A DNA stretch of 64,000 nt from Pseudomonas palmensis (lineage in GTDB: Bacteria; Pseudomonadota; Gammaproteobacteria; Pseudomonadales; Pseudomonadaceae). The translations under genes were made by a program, and so were the position numbers. Below the pieces are notes generated by a model, which had not been told where the DNA came from, did no database searches, and saw only the letters and a program-made list of their open reading frames with translations. Position 1 is the first letter of the stretch; the number at the start of each line of letters is the position of its first letter. The DNA is taken from positions 30,257-94,256 of the forward strand of contig NZ_JAFKEC010000017.1 of the NCBI RefSeq assembly GCF_017848315.1, given 5' to 3'. Positions 9,594 to 19,272 of the stretch are shown in pieces.

Positions 9594-9830
9594 ATGAGCA
9601 CCATCGAAGAACGCGTCAAGAAAATCGTCGCCGAGCAACTGGGCGTTAAAGAAGAAGAAGTGGTCAACACCGCTTCCTTCGTAGAAGATCTGGGTGCCGA
9701 TTCCCTTGACACCGTTGAGCTGGTGATGGCTCTGGAAGAGGAATTCGAGACCGAAATCCCTGACGAAGAAGCCGAGAAGATCACTACTGTTCAAGCAGCC
9801 ATCGACTACGTCACCAGCCACCAGGCTTAA
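9594..9830 (+). CDS. acpP: Acyl carrier protein
   Basis: 78 residues, very acidic. The phosphopantetheine attachment serine is in [18 protein letters not shown]. It is the carrier for all intermediates of fatty-acid synthesis. A 195-bp gap after fabG and a terminator after the gene suggest that acpP has its own promoter and strong separate expression. Established work in P. aeruginosa lists acpP mRNA among the targets of the small RNA RgsA, a probable copy of which lies at 15648-15766. Confidence 0.98.
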   Translation: MSTIEERVKKIVAEQLGVKEEEVVNTASFVEDLGADSLDTVELVMALEEEFETEIPDEEAEKITTVQAAIDYVTSHQA

Positions 9831-9860
9831 GACTTTGTAGTCGTCGCTTCTTGTCATGGA

Positions 9861-9895
9861 AAAACCGCACTGCCGTTACTGGCGTGCGGTTTTTT
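9861..9895 (+). terminator. Terminator after acpP
   Basis: The arms AAAACCGCAC and GTGCGGTTTT enclose a 13-nt loop and are followed by a run of T. It probably attenuates read-through from acpP into fabF. Confidence 0.85.
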
Positions 9896-9934
9896 CTTTG
9901 CATGAGATGTAGACCATAGAATAAGGAGAGTGCT

Positions 9935-11179
9935 GTGTCGCGTAGACGCGTCGTGGTCACCGGTATGGGTATGCTGTCGCCACTGGGCACGGATGTGCCA
10001 AGCAGTTGGCAAGGCATTCTGGCTGGCCGCAGTGGCATAGGTCTGATCGAGCATACTGACCTGTCTGCCTACTCCACCCGTTTTGGCGGCTCGGTAAAGG
10101 GCTTTGAAGTCGAGCAGTACCTGTCGGTCAAGGAAGCCCGCAAGCTCGATCTGTTCATTCAATACGGCCTGGCGGCCGGGTTCCAGGCGGTGCGCAATGC
10201 CGGGCTGGAAGTCACCGATGCCAACCGTGAGCGTATCGGCGTGGCCATGGGTTCGGGCATCGGCGGCCTGACCAATATCGAAGAAACCAGCCGGACCTTG
10301 CACGAGCAAGGCCCGCGGCGCATTTCGCCGTTCTTCGTGCCAGGCTCGATCATCAACATGATTTCCGGTTTCCTGTCGATCCACCTGGGTGTACAGGGGC
10401 CCAACTACGCCATTGCCACTGCCTGCACCACGGGCACGCACTGCATCGGCATGGCGGCGCGCAATATCGCCTACGGCGAAGCCGACGTGATGATCGCCGG
10501 TGGCGCAGAGATGGCGGCCTGTGGCCTGGGTATGGGCGGTTTTGGCGCTTCGCGTGCGCTGTCGACGCGCAACGACGAGCCAACCCGTGCCAGCCGGCCG
10601 TGGGACAAGGGCCGTGACGGTTTCGTGCTGTCCGACGGTGCCGGTGCGCTGGTGCTCGAAGAGCTCGAGCACGCCAAGGCGCGGGGTGCGACCATCTATG
10701 CCGAACTGGTTGGTTTTGGCATGAGCGGCGACGCCTACCACATGACTTCGCCACCCGACAACGGTGCCGGTGCGGCCCGCTGCATGGCCAACGCCTTGCG
10801 CGATGCGGGCGTGAACCCCAGCGAAGTCGGCTACATCAACGCCCACGGTACCTCGACGCCTGCCGGCGACCTGGCCGAAGTGGCAGCGATCAAGTCGGTG
10901 TTCGGCGAGCACGCCTACAAGCTGGCCGTGAGCTCGACCAAGTCGATGACCGGTCACCTGCTGGGGGCTGCCGGCGCGGTAGAGGCGATTTTCAGCGTGC
11001 TGTCCATCAATGGGCAAGTGGCGCCGCCGACCATCAACCTCGATGAGCCGGATGAAGGCTGCGACCTGGACTTCGTGCCGCACCAGCCGCGCAACATGCC
11101 GATCGAGGTCGTGCTGTCGAACTCCTTCGGTTTTGGCGGTACCAATGGCTCGCTGGTGTTCCGCCGGTTCGCCGAGTGA
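9935..11179 (+). CDS. fabF: 3-oxoacyl-ACP synthase II (KAS II)
   Basis: 414 residues from a GTG start behind AAGGAGAG. It is the condensing enzyme of fatty-acid elongation, important for temperature-dependent cis-vaccenate formation. The nucleophile Cys is in [11 protein letters not shown] (near 164), and the two active-site His are in [12 protein letters not shown] and [12 protein letters not shown]. The stop overlaps the pabC start (TGATG). Confidence 0.97.
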   Translation: MSRRRVVVTGMGMLSPLGTDVPSSWQGILAGRSGIGLIEHTDLSAYSTRFGGSVKGFEVEQYLSVKEARKLDLFIQYGLAAGFQAVRNAGLEVTDANRERIGVAMGSGIGGLTNIEETSRTLHEQGPRRISPFFVPGSIINMISGFLSIHLGVQGPNYAIATACTTGTHCIGMAARNIAYGEADVMIAGGAEMAACGLGMGGFGASRALSTRNDEPTRASRPWDKGRDGFVLSDGAGALVLEELEHAKARGATIYAELVGFGMSGDAYHMTSPPDNGAGAARCMANALRDAGVNPSEVGYINAHGTSTPAGDLAEVAAIKSVFGEHAYKLAVSSTKSMTGHLLGAAGAVEAIFSVLSINGQVAPPTINLDEPDEGCDLDFVPHQPRNMPIEVVLSNSFGFGGTNGSLVFRRFAE

Positions 11180-11994
11180 TGCACAGCTGGGTCGATGGCC
11201 TGCCGGCTGACGCCCTGACGTTGGGCAGCCGCGGGCTGGCCTATGGCGATGGTCTGTTCGAGACCATCGCCGTGCGGGCCGGGCAGCCCTCGCTGCTGAC
11301 GTATCACCTCGACCGCCTGGCGCTGGGTTGCCAGCGCCTGGCGATCGACGCCGATCACCCACTCATCCGCGACGAGGTATGCCGTTATGCCGGCTTGCTG
11401 GGTGATGGCGTGCTCAAGCTCATTCTCACCCGTGGCGACAGTCAGCGCGGCTATGCCCCGGCTGCCGGTGCACCGCCGCGTCGCATTCTTCAGGCCAGCC
11501 CCGCCGCCAGCTACCCGCCGCAGAACGCCGAGCAGGGGGTAAGGCTGTTTGCCTGCCAGACCCGCCTGGCCGAGCAACCCTTGCTTGCCGGGCTCAAGCA
11601 CCTCAATCGCCTGGAGCAGGTACTGGCACGGGCCGAGTGGCAGGGCGCCGAGTACGCTGAAGGTTTGATGCGTGATGTATCCGGGCGCGTGATCGAAGGT
11701 GTCTACAGCAACCTGTTCGTGGTGCGCGATGGCGTGCTGTACACCGCCGACCTGGCGCGTTGCGGCGTGGCCGGGGTAATGCGCGCTGCCTTGCTGGACG
11801 AGGCGCCGCGCCACGGTATCACGGCCCGTGTGGTCGACCTGGCGCTGGCCGATCTCGAGCAGGCCGACGAAGTGTTGCTGTGCAACAGCGTGTATGGCGT
11901 ATGGCCGGTGCGTGCATTTGCATCGCTGAACTGGTCGCCGGGGCCGCTCACCCGTAAACTGCAGGCCATTGCCCGTACGCTACTGGATGCCTGA
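11179..11994 (+). CDS. pabC: Aminodeoxychorismate lyase
   Basis: 271 residues. PLP enzyme of fold type IV that releases pyruvate from 4-amino-4-deoxychorismate to give p-aminobenzoate for folate. GSRGLAYGDGLFETI, the lysine in LKHLNRLEQVLARAEW and the late motif EVLLCNSVYGVWPV are all typical. The ATG overlaps the fabF stop by one base. A GTG one codon earlier is a possible alternative. It is translationally coupled with fabF and mltG. Confidence 0.95.
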   Translation: MHSWVDGLPADALTLGSRGLAYGDGLFETIAVRAGQPSLLTYHLDRLALGCQRLAIDADHPLIRDEVCRYAGLLGDGVLKLILTRGDSQRGYAPAAGAPPRRILQASPAASYPPQNAEQGVRLFACQTRLAEQPLLAGLKHLNRLEQVLARAEWQGAEYAEGLMRDVSGRVIEGVYSNLFVVRDGVLYTADLARCGVAGVMRAALLDEAPRHGITARVVDLALADLEQADEVLLCNSVYGVWPVRAFASLNWSPGPLTRKLQAIARTLLDA

Positions 11995-11997
11995 TTC

Positions 11998-13149
11998 GTG
12001 AGACGTAAATTGTTGGTGCTGCTGGAGACCGGGTTGATCCTGGCCGGCCTGCTATTGGGCTTCTCGGCCTGGAAGGTGCACTCGGCGCTGGAGCAGCCGC
12101 TGCACCTGACCGGCGAGCGGTTGCTCGATGTTCCTACCGGCACCACGCCCAACCGCATGTTCTACCGCATGCAGCAGGACGGCGTGATCCGCGACGCCTT
12201 CTGGCTGCGCCTTTACTGGCGCTTCAACATGCCGAGCGTGGCTTTGCATACCGGCGAGTACCGCATGACCCCCGGCATGAACGTGCGCGACCTGTTCGAG
12301 GCGTGGCGGCGTGGTGACGTGGTGCAGTACAGCCTGACCCTGGTCGAGGGCTGGAATTTCCGCCAGGTGCGCTCGGCACTGGCCAGACATGAAAAGATCC
12401 GCCAGACCCTGGATGGCCTGAGCGACAGCGAGGTCATGGACAAGCTCGGGCACCCGGGCGTGTTCCCCGAGGGGCGCTTCTTCCCTGACACCTATCGGTT
12501 CGTGCGCGGCATGAGCGATGTCGAGTTCCTGCAGCAGGCGTACGCGCGCCTGGAGGAGGTGCTGGCCAAGGAGTGGAACGAGCGCTCCCCGGCTGCGCCC
12601 TATCGCGACCCTTACCAGGCGCTGATCATGGCCTCGCTGGTCGAGAAGGAAACCGGCGTGCCACAGGAGCGTGGTCAGATCGCCGGCGTCTTCGTGCGTC
12701 GCCTGCAGATCGGCATGCTGCTGCAGACCGACCCTACCGTGATCTATGGCATGGGCGAACGCTACAACGGCAAGATCACCCGCGCCGACCTGCGTGAGCC
12801 CACGCCCTACAACACCTACGTGATCGCCGGCCTGCCGCCGACGCCGATTGCCATGGTCGGGCGTGAAGCCATTCACGCGGCCTTGAACCCGGAGCCGGGC
12901 AGCAGCCTGTACTTCGTCGCGCGGGGCGATGGCAGTCATGTGTTCTCCGACGACCTGGGGGCGCACAATTCAGCCGTGCGCGAGTACCAGATCAAGCGGC
13001 GTGCCGACTACCGTTCAAGCCCGGCGCCAAGCGCCGGCGACACCCCGAACGAGGTTCCTGCATCCGAGGCGCCCCAGGCTGCACCGCAGCCTGCCGAGCC
13101 CTCGGTGCAGCCGGATGTTCCCCCGGCCAGCGAACCTACCCCGCAATGA
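11998..13149 (+). CDS. mltG: Endolytic murein transglycosylase MltG
   Basis: 383 residues from a GTG 3 nt after pabC. One N-terminal membrane helix (about residues 4-24) is followed by a LysM-like and YceG catalytic domain with the active Glu in SLVEKETGVPQE. It cuts nascent peptidoglycan strands and sets glycan chain length in the periplasm. The last 45 residues form a Pro/Glu/Ala-rich tail absent from the E. coli protein and probably disordered. Confidence 0.95.
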   Translation: MRRKLLVLLETGLILAGLLLGFSAWKVHSALEQPLHLTGERLLDVPTGTTPNRMFYRMQQDGVIRDAFWLRLYWRFNMPSVALHTGEYRMTPGMNVRDLFEAWRRGDVVQYSLTLVEGWNFRQVRSALARHEKIRQTLDGLSDSEVMDKLGHPGVFPEGRFFPDTYRFVRGMSDVEFLQQAYARLEEVLAKEWNERSPAAPYRDPYQALIMASLVEKETGVPQERGQIAGVFVRRLQIGMLLQTDPTVIYGMGERYNGKITRADLREPTPYNTYVIAGLPPTPIAMVGREAIHAALNPEPGSSLYFVARGDGSHVFSDDLGAHNSAVREYQIKRRADYRSSPAPSAGDTPNEVPASEAPQAAPQPAEPSVQPDVPPASEPTPQ

Positions 13150-13159
13150 CCCTGATTAA

Positions 13160-14780
<1,621 letters not shown>

Positions 14781-14823
14781 GCTGGCCTTTCGATCCTCCA
14801 TTTTCAGTGTTGTCATTACGCCC

Positions 14824-15612
14824 ATGCTTGTAGATTCCCATTGCCACCTCGACCGTCTCGACCTCGCCGCCCATGGTGGCTCCCTGGATGCCGCGCTGGA
14901 TGCCGCGCGGGCACGGGGTGTCGGGCATTTCCTGTGCATCGGCGTAAGTGCCGACAATGCGGCCAAGGTCAGGGCGCTGGCAGCGCGCTACCCTGATGTG
15001 GACTGCTCGGTCGGCATCCACCCGCTGGACCTGGCGCCAGGCGAAGCGCCGGCGCTGGACTGGCTGCTCGGCGAACTGAACCACCCCGAGGTGGTGGCCA
15101 TTGGTGAGACCGGGCTGGACTATCACTACGAGCCCGAGGCTGCACAGTTGCAACAGGCGTCGTTTCGCCTGCACCTGGAGGCGGCCAGGCTCACCGGCAA
15201 GCCGGTGGTCATCCACACCCGTGCGGCGCGCGCCGATACCCTGACCCTGCTGCGCGAGGCGGCATTGCCGCAGGCAGGCGTGCTGCACTGCTTCACCGAA
15301 GACTGGGAGATGGCCAAGGCAGCGCTGGACCTGGGGTATTACATTTCGTTGTCGGGGATTGTCACGTTCCGCAATGCCGACGCGTTGCGTGATGTGGCGC
15401 GGCAGGTGCCGGCAGATCGTTTGCTGGTAGAGACCGACTCACCGTACCTGGCGCCGATTCCGCACCGCGGCAAGCCGAACTTGCCGGAGTATGTGCGTGA
15501 CGTGGCGGAGTTCATCGCGTTGGTGCGGGGGGAGCGTTACGAGCAGCTGGCGCAACAGACCACCGAGAACTTCAGGCGTCTGTTCCCCCTGGCACGGGTG
15601 CGGGTGGCCTGA
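14824..15612 (+). CDS. TatD-family metal-dependent hydrolase (YcfH type)
   Basis: 262 residues. The TIM-barrel amidohydrolase fold starts with the metal site DSHCHLD (residues 4-10). GETGLDYHYE, VIHTRAA and ETDSPYLAP supply the other ligands. Relatives have 3'-5' exonuclease activity, but the physiological substrate of the YcfH branch is not settled. It lies in the tmk-holB-tatD block conserved across gamma-proteobacteria. Confidence 0.93.
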   Translation: MLVDSHCHLDRLDLAAHGGSLDAALDAARARGVGHFLCIGVSADNAAKVRALAARYPDVDCSVGIHPLDLAPGEAPALDWLLGELNHPEVVAIGETGLDYHYEPEAAQLQQASFRLHLEAARLTGKPVVIHTRAARADTLTLLREAALPQAGVLHCFTEDWEMAKAALDLGYYISLSGIVTFRNADALRDVARQVPADRLLVETDSPYLAPIPHRGKPNLPEYVRDVAEFIALVRGERYEQLAQQTTENFRRLFPLARVRVA

Positions 15613-15647
15613 CCCCGCTGCGCGGGCGCCGTGGCGGTCGCGCGGGC

Positions 15648-15766
15648 AAAAAAAACCCGGGTTCTGGGGGGGAATCCGGGTTAAGACCATTAGGAGTAAA
15701 ACAAAGGCGAGCGGTCCGTGTTCACCCTTATCGGCGCGTCACTTGGGGGGATGCGTCGCGCCAACA
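15648..15766 (-). ncRNA. rgsA: Probable small RNA RgsA
   Basis: On the minus strand a sigma-S-like -10 (CAATACT, 15772-15778) is followed by about 119 nt. These contain a GGCGCG/CGCGCC stem and end in a GC-rich hairpin (AACCCGG / CCGGGTT, 15654-15682) plus eight T residues (15655-15648): a complete promoter-RNA-terminator unit with no reading frame. RgsA of P. aeruginosa is a roughly 120-nt, RpoS-dependent, Hfq-binding sRNA encoded in the gap beside tatD (near PA2958-PA2959). Position, size and promoter class fit. The identity rests on synteny and architecture, not on an alignment. Confidence 0.72.
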
Positions 15767-15771
15767 CCTCA

Positions 15772-15778
15772 AGTATTG
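15772..15778 (-). promoter_or_regulatory. Sigma-S-like -10 element for the sRNA
   Basis: CAATACT on the minus strand resembles the sigma-S -10 CTATACT and lies about 6 nt before the predicted 5' end of the RgsA-like RNA. There is no good -35 hexamer, which is common for RpoS promoters. Confidence 0.5.
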
Positions 15779-16046
15779 GTCAGGTTCGCCGCGATTCCAC
15801 CAAGGGTTGAGCGTTTTTTAAACAGATTTGGAATACGTGCGGCCCTGCTGAGCACGCATTGCTCTGCCGTGCGCCTGACCGCCTGGATTGCACGTCTGGG
15901 GCAGGGGGAAGGGGAGGTCCGCTTCGGGCAACCGGGTCGCCGGCCTGTTCAAACTCATCAAGAAACATAGGCATGCGCGGATGATCCGTGCATTTTTGCG
16001 CAAGTTAGGCATAATAACGGGCTTCGATTTTGATCCAGTCCTTCTT

Positions 16047-16685
16047 ATGCAGAAAGAACCTCGTAAGGTCCGTGAGTTTCGTCGCCGAGAGCAAGAGATT
16101 CTCGATACCGCGCTCAAGCTGTTTCTCGAACAGGGTGAAGACAGTGTCACCGTCGAGATGATCGCTGACGCCGTGGGTATCGGCAAAGGCACGATCTACA
16201 AGCACTTCAAGTCCAAGGCGGAGATCTACCTGCGCCTGATGCTCGACTACGAGCGCGATTTGAACGAACTGCTGCACTCTGCCGATGTGGATCGCGACAA
16301 GGAGGCCCTGTCGCGTGCCTACTTCGAATTCCGCATGCGCGACCCGCAGCGCTACCGCCTGTTCGACCGCCTCGAAGAGAAGGTGGTCAAAGGCAACCAG
16401 GTGCCGGAAATGGTCGAGGAGCTGCACAAGATCCGTGCCTCCAACTTCGAGCGCCTGACCCTGCTGATCAAGGGTCGCATCACCGAGGGCAAGCTCGAGG
16501 ACGTGCCGCCGTATTTCCACTACTGCGCAGCCTGGGCCCTGGTGCATGGCGCGGTGGCACTGTATCACTCGCCGTTCTGGAGCAATGTGCTGGAGGACCA
16601 GGAAGGCTTCTTCCAGTTCCTCATGGACATTGGCGTGCGCATGGGCAACAAGCGCAAGCGCGACCCGGAGCCATCTGGCAGCTGA
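16047..16685 (+). CDS. TetR-family transcriptional regulator
   Basis: 212 residues. The N-terminal helix-turn-helix (about residues 14-60) has VTVEMIADAVGIGKGTIYKHFKSKAEIY, the classic TetR recognition helix, followed by an all-helical ligand domain of unknown specificity. The ATG at 16047 gives the family length. An in-frame ATG at 15981 would add 22 residues. It lies downstream of the sRNA region and upstream of the moaA paralogue. An equivalent regulator is found beside tatD in other Pseudomonas. The effector and target are not evident. Confidence 0.9.
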   Translation: MQKEPRKVREFRRREQEILDTALKLFLEQGEDSVTVEMIADAVGIGKGTIYKHFKSKAEIYLRLMLDYERDLNELLHSADVDRDKEALSRAYFEFRMRDPQRYRLFDRLEEKVVKGNQVPEMVEELHKIRASNFERLTLLIKGRITEGKLEDVPPYFHYCAAWALVHGAVALYHSPFWSNVLEDQEGFFQFLMDIGVRMGNKRKRDPEPSGS

Positions 16686-16790
16686 ATGCTCGCTGGCGCC
16701 GTGCAGGCATATACTCAGGTAAGAGGCTTGCAAAAAACTGATTTCTGAGTCAGGTTTTGCAGGCCCGATTCACACTTGCCGGAGTGCTCC

Positions 16791-17759
16791 ATGATCGTCG
16801 ACCGTCAAGGCAGACGTTTTCGCAACCTGCGCGTCAGCCTCACCGCGGCGTGCAACTATGCCTGCACCTATTGCGTGCCGGACGGCAAGCGTCTGGTCGC
16901 AGCGCAGGATGAGCTCTCGGCCCAGGCCATGGTGCGTGGGGTGGCCTGGCTGATCGAAGCTGCCGGTATCGAGCGCCTGCGTATCACCGGTGGCGAACCC
17001 CTGGTCAGTCCCAAGCTCGAAGCCTTCCTGGCTGGCGTGTCGGTGCTCGGCCTCGATGACATCGCCCTGACCACCAATGGCCAGTTGCTCGCGCGCAAGC
17101 TGCCATTGCTGCTGGATGCCGGCATCCGGCGCCTGAATGTCTCCCTTGATACCCTCGACGCCGATGCCTTCCGCGGGATCTCCCGTGGCGGGGATCTGGC
17201 CAGCGTGCTCGATGGCATGCACAAGGCCAGCGACGCCGGCATGAAGATCAAGGTGAACATGGTGCCACTGCGCGGGCGCAACCTCGATCAGGTGCTGCCG
17301 CTGCTCGACTACTGCCTGGCCCGTGGCTATGAACTGCGCTTTATCGAACTGATGCGCATGGGGCACCTGGCCAGTGACCACAACGCTTTCCTGCAGCAGT
17401 TCGTGAGCCTGGAGCAGTTGCTGCAACTGATCGGCGAGCATCACGAGTACGCCCAGGCCGATGCGCCAGTGGACGCCACTGCATTGCGCTACCGGGTGCC
17501 GGGGCAAGGCCACTTCGGCGTGATCGCCAACGAAAGCGTGCCGTTCTGCCGAACCTGCTCGCGCCTGCGTCTGTCTTCTACCGGGTGGCTGCATGGCTGC
17601 CTGTCGTCGAGCAACCGGCATTTCATCGGTGACCTGCTCGACAAGCCGCGCCACCAGGCGTTGCCGGCCTTGCAGGGCATGTTGATGAAGGCCCTGGGCG
17701 ACAAGCAGGCCGTGGCATTTTCAGGCGGTGCCACGGTGATGAAGATCATCGGCGGTTGA
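16791..17759 (+). CDS. moaA: GTP 3',8-cyclase MoaA (paralogue)
   Basis: 322 residues. Radical-SAM enzyme of the first step of molybdenum cofactor synthesis. The SAM cluster motif is CNYACTYC. The second C-terminal [4Fe-4S] site CRTCSRLRLSSTGWLHGC and the terminal Gly-Gly dipeptide, both needed for MoaA function, are present, so it looks fully active. GGAG precedes the ATG. No other moa gene is nearby. Pseudomonads often carry more than one moaA, and this solitary copy is probably such a paralogue. Confidence 0.9.
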   Translation: MIVDRQGRRFRNLRVSLTAACNYACTYCVPDGKRLVAAQDELSAQAMVRGVAWLIEAAGIERLRITGGEPLVSPKLEAFLAGVSVLGLDDIALTTNGQLLARKLPLLLDAGIRRLNVSLDTLDADAFRGISRGGDLASVLDGMHKASDAGMKIKVNMVPLRGRNLDQVLPLLDYCLARGYELRFIELMRMGHLASDHNAFLQQFVSLEQLLQLIGEHHEYAQADAPVDATALRYRVPGQGHFGVIANESVPFCRTCSRLRLSSTGWLHGCLSSSNRHFIGDLLDKPRHQALPALQGMLMKALGDKQAVAFSGGATVMKIIGG

Positions 17760-17837
17760 GCCATACCCTCCAGCTGGCGCAAAACCTGCATCTGGCGGCT
17801 GTTCGCCGGTTTTCCGTCACCGGCTTCTGGAGGAAAG

Positions 17838-18440
17838 ATGCGTAGCCTGGTTCTGCTGCTGGCGCTGATGGCGCTGGGTGGCTGCATGAATGTGAGCGAT
17901 ATGGGCGAAGGTGTGCGCTACCACATGAGCGACGCCGGCCTGCTCGACCATAGCGAAACCCGCCGTTCGTTGTCGGTGCGCCTGCAGCCCGACTCGTTCG
18001 TCTTCATCGGTCAGGGCGTGTTCGTGCCGCCGGGCAATGCCTATCCGCGGCCCAACGTGGTGGCCGAGGAAGCCTTCAAGGCCTTTGTCGAGTACTTCCC
18101 GCTGGTGCGACGTGCCGAGGGTCCGCTGGGGCTGGAGGATGCCTTGTCCCAGGCGCGCGACGTGGGCGCGCATTACCTGCTGTATGCGCGTTTTGCCAAG
18201 GCCGACAACCGTATCGGCAATGGTGACGAGTGGTACGACGAGCAGGCGGTGGACCGCCTGGGTGTCGACACCGGAAGAATTCAGCTGATGCTGATCGAAA
18301 CCAGTACCCGCTATCTGATCGATACCGTGAGCATCCGCAGCCGTGGCGGTTTGCTGACGTTCCACGACAATCAGCCGCAGGATTTGATTGCGGCACCGCT
18401 TGAGGATTACGCTCGCAGTTTGTTGGGCATGAGCCGCTGA
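17838..18440 (+). CDS. DUF4823 lipoprotein
   Basis: 200 residues. A short signal peptide with lipobox LGGC (Cys16) predicts a periplasm-facing lipoprotein. The body matches the DUF4823 family by its overall pattern (DSFVFIGQGVFVPP, DVGAHYLLYARF, TSTRYLIDTVSI). No enzymatic motif is visible and the role is unknown. Only 7 bp separate it from the DUF1285 gene, so the two are probably cotranscribed. Confidence 0.85.
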   Translation: MRSLVLLLALMALGGCMNVSDMGEGVRYHMSDAGLLDHSETRRSLSVRLQPDSFVFIGQGVFVPPGNAYPRPNVVAEEAFKAFVEYFPLVRRAEGPLGLEDALSQARDVGAHYLLYARFAKADNRIGNGDEWYDEQAVDRLGVDTGRIQLMLIETSTRYLIDTVSIRSRGGLLTFHDNQPQDLIAAPLEDYARSLLGMSR

Positions 18441-18447
18441 GGAGCAG

Positions 18448-19011
18448 ATGATGGTGGATACCGGCAAGGCCAATGACCTGTTGGCGCAACTCCCGAAGGT
18501 CGGCAAAGGTCCGGCGCCGGTCCACCTGTGGAATCCGGACTTCTGCGGCGACATCGACATGCGAATCGCCCGCGACGGTACCTGGTACTACCTGGGCACC
18601 CCGATTGGTCGCAAGCCGATGGTGCGTCTGTTCTCCACCATCATCCGTCGCGACGGGGATGACTACTTCCTGGTCACGCCTGTGGAAAAGGTCGGAATCC
18701 AGGTCGATGATGCGCCGTTCGTGGCGGTGCTCATGGACGTGCAGGGCAGTGGTGAGCAGCAGGTGCTGCGCTTCACCAGTAATGTGGAGGATGTGGTCGA
18801 GGCCGGGCCCGAGCACCCGCTGCGTTTCGTGATCGACCCGCTGACACAGGAGCCTTCGCCTTACGTGCACATGCGCAACAACCTCGAGGCGCTGATCCAT
18901 CGCAGCGTGTTTTACCAGCTGGTAGAGCTGGCTGTAACGCGCGACATCGATGGGCAGCCATGGCTGGGCGTATGGAGTGCGGGGCAGTTCTTTCCAATCG
19001 GGCAGCAATAG
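18448..19011 (+). CDS. DUF1285 family protein
   Basis: 187 residues, no signal peptide, cytoplasmic. It contains the DUF1285 signature: VHLWNPDFCGDIDMRIARDGTW near the start and FRLVTPVEK-type FLVTPVEKVGIQVDDAPF in the middle. Structures of the family exist but no function is established. The start could be either of two adjacent ATG codons, both behind GAGGAG. It is followed by a bidirectional terminator. Confidence 0.87.
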   Translation: MMVDTGKANDLLAQLPKVGKGPAPVHLWNPDFCGDIDMRIARDGTWYYLGTPIGRKPMVRLFSTIIRRDGDDYFLVTPVEKVGIQVDDAPFVAVLMDVQGSGEQQVLRFTSNVEDVVEAGPEHPLRFVIDPLTQEPSPYVHMRNNLEALIHRSVFYQLVELAVTRDIDGQPWLGVWSAGQFFPIGQQ

Positions 19012-19066
19012 CCTGTCGCAGCCTTTATCGCCAGGCAGCCCTGGTCCGGGCTGAAGACAAAAACGA

Positions 19067-19092
19067 AAAAACCCGCCAAAAGGCGGGTTTTT
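19067..19092. terminator. Bidirectional terminator between the DUF1285 gene and tRNA-Asn
   Basis: The inverted repeat AAAACCCGCC / GGCGGGTTTT with a short A-rich loop is flanked by A and T runs. It can end transcription from both converging units. Confidence 0.9.
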
Positions 19093-19135
19093 CGAGTATT
19101 TCAGAGGCTGTGCAAGCACGCTCTGAAATGGTGTT

Positions 19136-19211
19136 TGGCTCCGCGACCAGGACTCGAACCTGGGACCCAATGATTAACAGTCATTTGCTCTACCGACTGA
19201 GCTATCGCGGA
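19136..19211 (-). tRNA. tRNA-Asn (GTT)
   Basis: 76 nt. A 7-bp acceptor stem TCCGCGA/TCGCGGA, discriminator G and encoded CCA. The anticodon loop CTGTTAA has anticodon GTT (19176-19178 on the minus strand) and the T-loop is GGTTCGAGTCC. It is a single-gene transcript between its own promoter (19222-19250) and the terminator at 19067-19092. Confidence 0.97.
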
Positions 19212-19221
19212 ATCTGGGGCG

Positions 19222-19250
19222 TATCTTACTGATTGCTAAGGGGAAGTCAA
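19222..19250 (-). promoter_or_regulatory. Promoter of tRNA-Asn
   Basis: On the minus strand, -35 TTGACT (19250-19245), a 17-nt spacer and -10 AAGATA (19227-19222), followed by the GC-rich CGCCCC discriminator typical of stringently controlled stable-RNA promoters. Confidence 0.75.
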
Positions 19251-19272
19251 GCTCCCCCTGAGCAATCAGGTG

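Noticed and set aside
15654..15682. Hairpin after tatD read as a plus-strand terminator
   Set aside because: The T run is on the minus strand (A run before the stem on plus), so it terminates minus-strand transcription and fits the RgsA-like RNA.
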